Shown here: positions 1 through 7,431 of the stretch, one piece after another | How the letters are laid out: the number at the start of each line of letters is the position of its first letter | Position numbering within the stretch: the stretch's first letter is position 1 | Assembly: GCA_017537045.1 (NCBI GenBank) | Contig: JAFYLN010000035.1 | Coordinates: forward strand, 1 to 17,822 | Length of the DNA stretch: 17,822 nt | From: Oscillospiraceae bacterium | GTDB taxonomy: Bacteria; Bacillota_A; Clostridia; Oscillospirales; Oscillospiraceae | Reading direction: 5' to 3' | Position numbers and translations under genes: made by a program | Notes under the pieces: model-generated | Database searches by the model: none | What the model was told of the DNA's origin: nothing | Seen by the model: the letters and a program-made list of their open reading frames with translations, nothing else

Positions 1-26
1 ATAAACGTCTGAGTGAATAGATTTCC

Positions 27-315
27 TATCCACCTCCGACGCGCAAAGCCGGATCACGAATTTCATAGTTGACTGTGCGGGTTTGAGCCGCACCCGTAAT
101 TCTTTTTTGAGTATTGTGGTGGGAACCCGTACAGCACCGTACTCCCATACTCATTTGGTGCGTACGCACCAGCCTCGGATTGTTTTGATCCCGAAGGATC
201 CCTTGCATTGATTTTCCTTAGTTGTTGTAGATACCTTTTGTTGTTGAAATCGGATAGACTTGTCTCCATCTCACGATGGACTCGGATAACTTTACAGGCG
301 CAACCTACCTGTATA
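27..315 (-). ncRNA. Structured RNA, candidate HEARO/omega-RNA upstream of an off-window gene
   Basis: Read on the minus strand, this stretch is a chain of short stable hairpins: 293-313 (6 bp, TACAGG/CCTGTA), 266-279 (CCATC/GATGG closed by a GTGA tetraloop), 187-200 (GATCC/GGATC closed by a TTCG tetraloop), 156-171 (TGGTGCG...CGCACCA), 121-146 (GGGA-GTAC/GTAC-TCCC), 75-93 (GTGCGG/CCGCAC) and 36-52 (CCGGC/GTCGG). It ends in GGAGGTG (31-37), a good ribosome binding site, and the frame beyond stays open to the window edge. GNRA-like and UUCG tetraloops plus the RBS-overlapping 3' hairpin suggest a selected RNA, not a protein. A multi-hairpin RNA directly 5' of a gene is the layout of HEARO (omega-RNA) with IscB. 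That family name comes from recall of the layout, not an alignment. A group II intron is less likely because I see no domain V. The two short minus frames crossing it (26-208, 63-269) look like shadows of the RNA. Confidence 0.5.
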
Positions 316-367
316 TATAAAATACCATAGAAATATTGCGAAATTGCCAGAATTTTGTAAATAGACT

Positions 368-1042
368 TTAAACTGGCTGCAAATTGAGTTCTTTTTCTTT
401 ATTCTTCAGCCAATTATCAAGAATTACTTCGTCCGGATAATTCATCTCAGGATTGTGGGAATAGCAGAAACTAAGGGTATCGTCTTTTCCAAGCTTTTCA
501 TAGAGGGTGGGCCTGAGAAATTTGGTTTTTCGGTCATTGTAAGCGGACCGCTTCGACTGCCTGGGGTCGTTGGTTTCCTTGCTAATAAGAACAGGATTCC
601 TTTTCACTGCGAAACAATACAGCTTTTCCGCATCCTCACTATCCCCATCGCTGAGTTCGTAAACGATAGCTTTCTTTTCATCCTGAGATTTTGCTGTATT
701 TACTTTTGTAGGAGTACAATATCCAAGTTGTTTTGTAAGGGTTCTTAAGGCATCTCCTAAATGCTCATAGTCTGGCGGTATCCTAAAGAAGATACGCAAT
801 TCCATTGCATCGGCCATTAAGCCGTTGGAATTGGCAGGTACAAGCAGATGATGTTTAAAATTTTCAGGATGCAGGAAATCAAGCTTTAATAAGGCATACT
901 TTTCTTTTGTTTCTTCCGGCGAATATAGGATTACAAGAACGATGTAGTTTACTTCTTTGAAGGGAAACCGAAAACTATCAATAGTCCAGCCCTTTTCTTT
1001 CATATCAGCTCTGAGGGAAAATAAGTTTTGTAAAGGTCCCAT
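368..1042 (-). CDS. Uncharacterised 224-aa protein (possibly DUF6037-like)
   Basis: A 224-residue soluble-looking protein with no signal peptide, membrane segment or recognisable catalytic motif. The N-terminal part (about 1-60) carries a pattern like KEKGWTIDSFRFPFKEVNY followed by a hydrophobic strand (IVLVILY) and ALLKLDF, which I associate weakly with the uncharacterised DUF6037 family; this is recall, not a search. The C-terminal half is charged (lysine and aspartate rich). The ATG at 1040-1042 is preceded by a GGGGTG ribosome binding site at normal spacing, and an extended -10 promoter lies at 1063-1071. It is transcribed separately from the XRE gene behind it, because a strong terminator (1124-1162) sits between them. 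The candidate structured RNA begins about 55 bases downstream on the same strand. The function is unknown. Confidence 0.85.
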   Translation of the reverse strand: MGPLQNLFSLRADMKEKGWTIDSFRFPFKEVNYIVLVILYSPEETKEKYALLKLDFLHPENFKHHLLVPANSNGLMADAMELRIFFRIPPDYEHLGDALRTLTKQLGYCTPTKVNTAKSQDEKKAIVYELSDGDSEDAEKLYCFAVKRNPVLISKETNDPRQSKRSAYNDRKTKFLRPTLYEKLGKDDTLSFCYSHNPEMNYPDEVILDNWLKNKEKELNLQPV

Positions 1043-1062
1043 AATATCACCCCTTTTTCTGG

Positions 1063-1071
1063 ATTATAGCA
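1063..1071 (-). promoter_or_regulatory. Extended -10 promoter for the 224-aa gene
   Basis: The minus strand reads TGCTATAAT here, a perfect extended -10 (TGn-TATAAT), about 21 bases before the start codon at 1042. No convincing -35 hexamer is visible at 17 bp, which fits extended -10 promoters. A small inverted repeat TGCAG-N9-CTGCA (1088-1106) lies just upstream and could be an operator. Confidence 0.6.
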
Positions 1072-1123
1072 AAATTCGTGTGTTGAATGCAGTTGAAATA
1101 TCTGCACGACATCCATAAAGTAA

Positions 1124-1162
1124 CAAAAATCGCCTGCGTGAGTTTGGATACTCATGCAGGCG
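1124..1162 (-). terminator. Intrinsic terminator of the XRE regulator gene
   Basis: A 12-bp stem (1131-1142 with 1151-1162, one G-T pair, 8-base loop) is followed on the minus strand by the run ATTTTTG. It sits 8 bases after the XRE stop codon, so the regulator is a single-gene transcript in this direction. Confidence 0.85.
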
Positions 1163-1169
1163 GTAATCA

Positions 1170-1412
1170 TTATTCTTCTATTCCATCAATCAAAGCATCA
1201 TATGTCGTATTCAGAGCTTTCTTGATAGCTTGCAGTTGTGTCGCTTGGATGTGCTGCGTACAACGTTCAATCTTCACGAGACACTCACGGGTCATGTCGC
1301 ATCCATCAATCTGAAGCATACGAACAAGATCCGTCTGACCCAGCTTTTGAGCCTTACGGATTTTTCTGATATTCTCACCGATACGAAGATCTTGCTTAAT
1401 TTTCTGTTCCAT
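1170..1412 (-). CDS. Small XRE-family (HTH_3) transcriptional regulator
   Basis: An 80-residue lambda-repressor-like helix-turn-helix protein. The helices are visible as IGENIRKIRKAQKLGQTDLVRML, a loop with DMTRECLVKIERC (recognition helix region), then LQAIKKALNTTYDALIDG, covering almost the whole length. The frame can be opened 11 codons earlier at 1445, but only the ATG at 1410-1412 has a ribosome binding site (GGGGTG, 7 bases upstream), so that start is chosen. It is divergent from the SLOG gene at 1535. The shared intergenic region carries two matching GGAC-N8-GTCC sites, so this protein most likely represses the SLOG promoter and itself. That regulation is inferred from the layout. Confidence 0.85.
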   Translation of the reverse strand: MEQKIKQDLRIGENIRKIRKAQKLGQTDLVRMLQIDGCDMTRECLVKIERCTQHIQATQLQAIKKALNTTYDALIDGIEE

Positions 1413-1427
1413 ACCAACACCCCAAGT

Positions 1428-1501
1428 GGACTTAATTTGGTCCATTTGGGTTTATTTTATTAGTTGGCTATGATATAATGGGACTAGTTCTGGTCCATTT
1501 G
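1428..1501. promoter_or_regulatory. Pair of operator sites GGAC-N8-GTCCATTTG
   Basis: Two copies of the same 21-base pattern occur in the same orientation: 1428-1448 (spacer TTAATTTG) and 1481-1501 (spacer TAGTTCTG). Each has inverted GGAC/GTCC arms, an identical right flank ATTTG and a centre-to-centre distance of 53 bp. The first covers the leader of the XRE gene and the second covers the predicted start of transcription of the SLOG gene. This is the classical arrangement for autorepression by the divergently encoded XRE protein. Confidence 0.75.
1471..1479 (+). promoter_or_regulatory. Extended -10 promoter for the SLOG gene
   Basis: The sequence TGATATAAT is a perfect extended -10. A weak -35 (TTTATT, 1451-1456) lies 17 bp upstream. 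Transcription would start near 1486, inside the second operator copy. Confidence 0.7.
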
Positions 1502-1534
1502 ATAAAATAGACAACCTTTAGGTCAGGTGATTGT

Positions 1535-1978
1535 ATGAAAAGCTGTTTCTTTATCGGTCACAGAGAAGCCACATTAGAAGTGCTTCCAGCATTAACGGAA
1601 GCCATAGAACAGCACATCGTAGAGTATGGGGTCACAGAGTTTATCGTTGGCAATTACGGTGGATTTGACCACATGGCTGCAAAAGCGGTGATTGCAGCAA
1701 AGGAACAGCATCCAGGAATAACCCTATCCATGCTGATTCCCTACCACCCGGCAGAGCGGCCAATTAAACCGCCACAAGGGTTTGACAACACTTTCTACCC
1801 TCCTGGTATGGAGAAGGTTCCTCGCAAACTTGCTATCGTCCGGGCCAATCGATATATGGTCGATCATGTAGACTATTTGATTGCCTACGCATGGCACCCG
1901 GCAAGCAATGCACGGGATTTGGTAGAGTATGCACAGAAAAAAGGTGTATCATTTATTAATCTGGGCGAACTTGAGTAG
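1535..1978 (+). CDS. SLOG-family (DUF1273/YpsA-like) nucleotide-binding protein
   Basis: A 147-residue Rossmann-like protein. It starts with the strand and turn CFFIGHRE (residues 4-11), the nucleotide-binding signature of small SLOG/DUF1273 proteins. An FIVGNYGGFDHMAAKAV segment (about 37-53) supplies the second glycine-rich loop and helix, and LIAYAWHPASNARDLVEYA (about 115-133) is the third conserved block. The family binds nucleotides or nucleotide-derived signals, and some relatives act in conflict systems; the ligand here is unknown. The ATG has an AGGTGA ribosome binding site. It forms a divergent regulator-effector pair with the XRE gene through the shared operators. The helicase operon downstream has its own promoter, so this gene need not be part of it. 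Confidence 0.85.
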   Translation: MKSCFFIGHREATLEVLPALTEAIEQHIVEYGVTEFIVGNYGGFDHMAAKAVIAAKEQHPGITLSMLIPYHPAERPIKPPQGFDNTFYPPGMEKVPRKLAIVRANRYMVDHVDYLIAYAWHPASNARDLVEYAQKKGVSFINLGELE

Positions 1979-2004
1979 TATGCATTAGCTTCCTGTGAAT
2001 TTTG

Positions 2005-2033
2005 TTGTATTTTGTCGATTATCGAGCTATAAT
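2005..2033 (+). promoter_or_regulatory. Promoter of the helicase operon, with palindrome in the spacer
   Basis: TTGTAT (2005-2010) and TATAAT (2028-2033) are separated by exactly 17 bp. The spacer contains the perfect palindrome TCGAT-T-ATCGA (2015-2025), a likely operator. The predicted leader is about 75 bases, ending in AGAGGG before the ATG at 2117. Confidence 0.75.
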
Positions 2034-2116
2034 ATACATATACTACATTAAGTTTTGCAACAATTTCGGTCAATTACACTTCTTAATATAGATATTAACA
2101 GAAAGAGGGCGCGAGA

Positions 2117-5100
2117 ATGAAACTGATTATATACAAAGGTTTCGATATATCCTTTTTAGAGCAACTGGATGGAACACCCCTTGTCGATGGCGATATTACA
2201 GCAAAAATCAATGTACTATCCTTTCAAAAGAAAACCCGAAAAAATCTTGAAAGAGAACTGCTTGACCTTGAAGACTCCGATGTGGTTTGGATTACATACC
2301 AAGAGTATTCTCTAATTAAGGCTAGGGTTGATGAGGCCGTTGCTGAAGACGGTCTGGAAGTTGTAATTTACAAAAACAATCTCTTCCCAGACTACTACCC
2401 TATTGAATTTACGCTTACAGAAGACCTTGCTGCAGAAATTGAGCATGGCCTTGATGGGCAGGAACTAGGAACACTCAGCGATGACTGCACGAAATTTCTT
2501 GCCGTGTATAATGCATTGGCTCACATTGATGGTCAGTACTATGGCAGTTTTTTTAACTACGAATATGAAAAAACAGAGCGGATTACTGTAAGCGATTTCT
2601 ATCCTGCAGGCCGACTGCACAGTGACAAGGGCGATACGGAATTTCAAATCTATTTGAACGAGGATATCGAAACATATCTGAGAGACTTATCCGACCTTAG
2701 TGCAATTATGCCAAAAACAATTGGCATTCAGACAACAGGCGGAGAAGTATCCAATAGAATTCTCAATTCCCTGCTTGCATACTGCCAACAGCATAAGATT
2801 AAAGCTCATAGGCATTATGAACAGCTTGCCGAAGACTCTGCTCAAGAAGCCGAACTGATCAAAATCGCACAAGAAGATATTGGCATTGAAGGGTTCAAGG
2901 AGTTTAGAACCATTCCGTTTTATAAGAACCCCGATATTGACAAAGAGGTTATTGAGATTTCCCAAGGTCAAATCATTAGAGATATCATCCGCCAGGCAGA
3001 AAATTCGTATGCGGATGAAAAAGGAAAAACTTTCCGCGACATCTTTATCACTGCTTCCACCGGTGCTGGCAAATCTGTTATGTTCCAGATTCCAGCGGTG
3101 TATCTTGCAAAAAAGTATAATAAGCTGACAATTATTATTGAGCCTGTAAAGGCACTGATGCAAGATCAGAAAGAAAAGTTGATTAAAAGCGGATACAAGC
3201 GTGTTGAAGCATTTAACTCTGATCTGATTACTCAGGTTGAAAAAGAAGCTGTTCTGAAGAGAATCAAAGATGGCGAAGTAGACTTGCTGTATTTGAGTCC
3301 CGAAACATTATTGTCCTACTCTATTGAAACAATCATCGGAGATCGTGAGATCGGTTTGCTTATCATAGATGAAGCCCATATTGTTACAACCTGGGGTGTT
3401 GGATTCAGACCGGATTATTGGTATTTAGGAAGCTATATTAATCGTCTTCGTCATAATATCCAAACAACACGAGGTGTCAACAGAAAAACATATCACTTCC
3501 CCGTTTGTGCATTTACCGCAACTGCAATCAATGGTGGTGTCGATGATTCTGTTGGAGAAACAATAATCAGCTTGTATATGGAAAATCCAATAAAGTACAT
3601 TGGATACACAAAGCGTACCGACATCAAGTTTAAGATCGATATCAAGTCACGTTCCAAAAAACCTAAGCCGGAATATGAAGCAGCAAAATCTGCTGATTTA
3701 AGTGTCCGCTTGCAGCAATGGATCGATAAAAAAGAAAAAACCATTGTATATTTCCCATATGCATCTCTCGCTGGTGATGCTAAGAGAGGTCTGCGTAGTT
3801 TTGCAGGCATCACCATGAGTGATAGCATTGGAACCTATACCGGCAGGAATATCGACGAGCAGAGCATCGAATACTTTAATGCTCAAAAACGCGAAACCTT
3901 TGAGAAATTCAGAAAAGGTACTGCTCCAGTAATGTATGCAACAAAAGCATTCGGCATGGGTGTCGATGTTAATGATATCAAAAATGTATATCATTACGCT
4001 GCAACCGGTAATCTGTGCGACTATGTACAGGAAATTGGTCGTGCTGCCCGTAAGAAATCCATGACAGGATATGCCATTACTGACTTCTACTACAATGATC
4101 TAACCTTTATGAAGGTTTTGTTTGGTATGTCCCAGATTAAGCAATACCAAATCAAAAAAGTTCTTGAAGGAATCTATGAAACTCACAAAAACAAAGGGTA
4201 TGCACGAAGCTTCTTGATTTCGCCTGAATCCTTCACATACATTTTTGGCGGTGACGACTCTTCCTGCATTAGCCAGCTTAAGACTTGTCTGCTTATGCTG
4301 GAAAAGGATCTCTACGATAAGTACAACTATAAAGTTCTTATTTCCCGTCCGCAGAGCGTATTCACGAAAGCATATGTGGTTATTCAGCGGGAACATTTGC
4401 AGGATGTATTGAATTCTAGGTTTGGTCGCTGCTTTACCTATATCCAGAAAGGCCGATATAAGGAACTCCAGAAGGATGGTACACTCTTAAGTGATGCCGG
4501 TGATATTTATTCTGTTGATCTGAAGCGAATTTGGGAAGACTTCCATCCTAACATCTCCTTCCCGCAGTTTAAGTATTGGTACTTTAACAAGCAGGCAGCA
4601 GCGCACAACAATGTAGAAATCATGCCCGGAATTCGTGATTTCTTCGCACCCAGGCAGAAGGTTTCCGTTGAAGCCAGCAAGGAGTATTTGCTTTGTGATA
4701 TTCGCAATATGCTTTTGGATGACTTTGAGTTTATCGCCAACACTCTCTACGATAACTTCCGTAAGCAATATTTTACTATCGAAGATTTTGCAAAACTAAT
4801 GAGCGAAAGATATGGAATGGCAAAGGCTCGGATGATTGCAAACTCTCTCTTTGATCTTGTCGATCCCAATTGCACCTGTGTAAAGCGTAGAACAAATGAA
4901 GCAATCGGTCGTACACAGTACTTTCTTGCAAACGGCAACTTCAAAGAGTATATGCGCAAATCTGTTACGAAATCTAAAATCATGAGCAATTTCTCGGGTG
5001 TTAAGAACGCATCCTACTCTTCCTACATGAGTCTGGCAAACGATGAATGGTCCGCCCTTTCTTTGAAGCTATTGTCTGTTTTCGGATACATTACCTATGA

Positions 5101-5686
5101 AATTGTTGGTGGTGAGGAACCGGAGATCTTCATCCGCTTGAACGATCCCAGCAAGATTAGAGGAATTGTAATGGGTAACATCTATTATTCCAATAACTAT
5201 GTTACAAAAGCCAGACAAAAGCATGAGCGCGATGTTGCAATTCTCTCTAAGTTCTTCACAGAATTGAAAACAGATGGTGAACGTTGGGATTATATCGAGG
5301 ACTATTTCCTTGGTTACGATGTGCTGGTTAAGGGGGAGGAAACCGTAGAAGGTGTTGAAATGCGCCGTTCTATTGATAAGGAGCATTCTTATACAACAAA
5401 CGCAATCAGCCGCTGGACAGGTATATATACTTTCTTTGATGAAGCTGATCATCCATTGCTCAAAAAGATGGAAGAATGTGGTGTGCCGAAACCGGAATAT
5501 CTGGAAACAATCATCAAGAACTCTACACTTGGCGATTACATTCTTATGTCGTGGCCCAGCAAGAATGTACTTATTTGTGATCATGAAACACCCGATACGG
5601 TGATGCGAAACTATGCTGCAATGGGATGGCATGCCTATAAAGTAGCTGAAATTGACTACGAGCAGATCGCAAGGGAGCTGAAGTAA
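2117..5686 (+). CDS. Large RecQ-like SF2 DNA helicase, 1189 aa
   Basis: An ATP-dependent helicase of superfamily 2. Motif I is TGAGKS (315-320), motif II is DEAH (418-421), motif III is FTATA (near 466), a motif V-like FGMGVDV precedes, and motif VI is QEIGRAAR (638-645, with R642 and R645 as arginine-finger candidates). The Q-E-I-G-R-A-A-R pattern and VEAFNSD/YLSPETLL segments are RecQ-like. The first 300 residues and the last 500 match nothing I recognise, and I see no clear four-cysteine RecQ zinc site. At 1189 residues it is far longer than typical RecQ (about 600). It is the first gene of a three-gene operon: its stop is followed after one base by the ATG of a nuclease-helicase. Together they resemble multi-component defence helicase systems, which is an inference. 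No frameshift or motif loss is seen. Confidence 0.85.
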   Translation: MKLIIYKGFDISFLEQLDGTPLVDGDITAKINVLSFQKKTRKNLERELLDLEDSDVVWITYQEYSLIKARVDEAVAEDGLEVVIYKNNLFPDYYPIEFTLTEDLAAEIEHGLDGQELGTLSDDCTKFLAVYNALAHIDGQYYGSFFNYEYEKTERITVSDFYPAGRLHSDKGDTEFQIYLNEDIETYLRDLSDLSAIMPKTIGIQTTGGEVSNRILNSLLAYCQQHKIKAHRHYEQLAEDSAQEAELIKIAQEDIGIEGFKEFRTIPFYKNPDIDKEVIEISQGQIIRDIIRQAENSYADEKGKTFRDIFITASTGAGKSVMFQIPAVYLAKKYNKLTIIIEPVKALMQDQKEKLIKSGYKRVEAFNSDLITQVEKEAVLKRIKDGEVDLLYLSPETLLSYSIETIIGDREIGLLIIDEAHIVTTWGVGFRPDYWYLGSYINRLRHNIQTTRGVNRKTYHFPVCAFTATAINGGVDDSVGETIISLYMENPIKYIGYTKRTDIKFKIDIKSRSKKPKPEYEAAKSADLSVRLQQWIDKKEKTIVYFPYASLAGDAKRGLRSFAGITMSDSIGTYTGRNIDEQSIEYFNAQKRETFEKFRKGTAPVMYATKAFGMGVDVNDIKNVYHYAATGNLCDYVQEIGRAARKKSMTGYAITDFYYNDLTFMKVLFGMSQIKQYQIKKVLEGIYETHKNKGYARSFLISPESFTYIFGGDDSSCISQLKTCLLMLEKDLYDKYNYKVLISRPQSVFTKAYVVIQREHLQDVLNSRFGRCFTYIQKGRYKELQKDGTLLSDAGDIYSVDLKRIWEDFHPNISFPQFKYWYFNKQAAAHNNVEIMPGIRDFFAPRQKVSVEASKEYLLCDIRNMLLDDFEFIANTLYDNFRKQYFTIEDFAKLMSERYGMAKARMIANSLFDLVDPNCTCVKRRTNEAIGRTQYFLANGNFKEYMRKSVTKSKIMSNFSGVKNASYSSYMSLANDEWSALSLKLLSVFGYITYEIVGGEEPEIFIRLNDPSKIRGIVMGNIYYSNNYVTKARQKHERDVAILSKFFTELKTDGERWDYIEDYFLGYDVLVKGEETVEGVEMRRSIDKEHSYTTNAISRWTGIYTFFDEADHPLLKKMEECGVPKPEYLETIIKNSTLGDYILMSWPSKNVLICDHETPDTVMRNYAAMGWHAYKVAEIDYEQIARELK

Positions 5687-5687
5687 T

Positions 5688-7415
5688 ATGTGTGCAATGA
5701 TGTACCCTCAGAAAGAAGACATAACCGATCTCCCATTTTCCGAAAGAGAAGTATACGAATTTCTCGAAAAGCTCGGTGACGGATATGTTATCTTTCACTC
5801 CGTGCAATGGATGAAGCGCAGCAACAAATGGAAATCCACATGGAAAGAAAATGACTTCCTAATTCTGCACAAGAAATTAGGAGCGCTTGTTCTGGAAGTA
5901 AAAGGTGGAGATATCGTTTATCGTGATGGTGTGTTCAATCAAATTAACCAAGCAACCAACGAAATTCATGTTTTGAGCGAAAAGAAGCGTAATGATCCTT
6001 TATCTCAAGCAATTGATGGTATCTATCATTATCGCCGTGCCCTCTCGAACATTGCATATGATCTTGATTCACGATTCCCTATTGAAGCTGCAGTATGGTT
6101 TTCTTCTTGTGAGATTAAGGATAAGATCCAGAGCTTCCCTATTGCGTATAGGGAAGCTTCCGGAGCTGTTCTTGGATATGAATCCTTCGCAAAAGGATCA
6201 CAAGCAATCTATGATATTTTCGAATTCTATGGGTCAAAGGGAAAAGTCAATATTACCGACGAAGAATTTGAAAGAATCGTTGATATGATCGCAGCAGACT
6301 TTGAACTAATTACCGCTCCAGGCGCAAAGAAGAATGCTCTCGAAAAAGCCTTCTTGAAACTTACCAATGAGCAAACCGGACTACTCGACTACATATCTGA
6401 ACAAAACAGCGCAACCATCCAGGGTGTTGCCGGAACAGGAAAAACACTAATTGCCAAAGAAGCCGCCAGACGCTTCGGTGCCGAAGGAAGGAAAGTTCTG
6501 TTTCTTTGTTTCAATCGGATGCTGTTTAGTTTCTTGTCCCATATGTACCCGTATGAGAATGTGACCTATTACAACATTCATACTTTTATAACGAAATACG
6601 CAACCGAATGGCATGATTTGTCTAGTCCCAAGGATAGAGCGAAAGCACTTATGGCAATTGACTGGGACAAACTAAATTTTGATGATGTTATTATCGATGA
6701 AGGCCAAGATTTTGATAATGACGAAATAATCTATTTCAAAGAATATTGCGAATTGGTAGAGGGACACTTCTTTGTGTTTTATGACAAAAACCAGTTGTTA
6801 ACTACCCAAGAAGTACCCAAATGGATACGAGATTCTGAATGTAAATTGGTGCTTACCAAAAACTGCCGTAATACGTACGAAATTGCACTTACTTCGTATA
6901 ATGTCATTGATGTAGAACTCAATCAAAAGATCACCATGGTAAACGGTGATAAGACCAGCATTAGTTTTGTCAAAGGTGATCCGTTGATGAAACTGAGCAG
7001 ATTGATCAAGCACTATACTGATGATCAGAATGGTTACTCTTATAGCGACATCGTTATTCTGTCACTTAAAAAGGAAGAAGACTCGATTTTAAACGGTATC
7101 CATAAGCTATCAGGTATTCCGATCTCACGCGAGCAGAACAATTCGTCCATTCTTTTTACGACTGCAATTAAATACAAAGGTCTGGAAAGTCGAGTAATAA
7201 TCATTACCGATATAGATGAGAATGCGTTTAGCAATGAGGAAAAGAAACGAGTGTTCTATGTCGCTTGTTCTAGAGCAACACAGCGTCTATCCTTATTTAT
7301 CAACGCAGACGAAGACGGAATAAAGCGGATCGCTGATGCTATCGGTGGTGGCAAAAGATTTGCTCCGCAGGGAAAGATTATTATGAAAACGCAATCCCAG
7401 GTAATGGAGCTGTAA
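5688..7415 (+). CDS. NERD nuclease-like domain fused to UvrD-type SF1 helicase
   Basis: A 575-residue fusion. The N-terminal part (about 20-150) is NERD-like with PD-(D/E)XK residues visible as D56 (WKENDFLIL) and E70-V-K72 (LVLEVKGGDIVY). The C-terminal part is a superfamily 1 helicase: Walker A GVAGTGKT with K252, motif II DEGQD (337-341, the UvrD/Rep-type variant), then KNCRNTYEIA, and near the end TTAIKYKGLESRVIII and FYVACSRATQRL, the motif V/VI region with the usual arginine. Both domains look intact. In the family, NERD supplies DNA cleavage and SF1 supplies translocation. It starts one base after the RecQ-like stop, with GGGAG about 10 bases upstream, so translation is coupled. The two helicases probably act on the same DNA substrate, which is an inference from coupling. 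Confidence 0.85.
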   Translation: MCAMMYPQKEDITDLPFSEREVYEFLEKLGDGYVIFHSVQWMKRSNKWKSTWKENDFLILHKKLGALVLEVKGGDIVYRDGVFNQINQATNEIHVLSEKKRNDPLSQAIDGIYHYRRALSNIAYDLDSRFPIEAAVWFSSCEIKDKIQSFPIAYREASGAVLGYESFAKGSQAIYDIFEFYGSKGKVNITDEEFERIVDMIAADFELITAPGAKKNALEKAFLKLTNEQTGLLDYISEQNSATIQGVAGTGKTLIAKEAARRFGAEGRKVLFLCFNRMLFSFLSHMYPYENVTYYNIHTFITKYATEWHDLSSPKDRAKALMAIDWDKLNFDDVIIDEGQDFDNDEIIYFKEYCELVEGHFFVFYDKNQLLTTQEVPKWIRDSECKLVLTKNCRNTYEIALTSYNVIDVELNQKITMVNGDKTSISFVKGDPLMKLSRLIKHYTDDQNGYSYSDIVILSLKKEEDSILNGIHKLSGIPISREQNNSSILFTTAIKYKGLESRVIIITDIDENAFSNEEKKRVFYVACSRATQRLSLFINADEDGIKRIADAIGGGKRFAPQGKIIMKTQSQVMEL

Positions 7416-7431
7416 TTCCAGAGGTGAAACT

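Noticed and set aside
26..269. Two overlapping short minus frames (60 and 68 codons)
   Set aside because: Both cross the hairpin-rich region in different frames and have no good ribosome binding site; a structured RNA explains the sequence better.
1..315. Group II intron end
   Set aside because: I could not find a domain V-like hairpin or a conserved intron boundary; the structure ends in a ribosome binding site instead. Not excluded completely.
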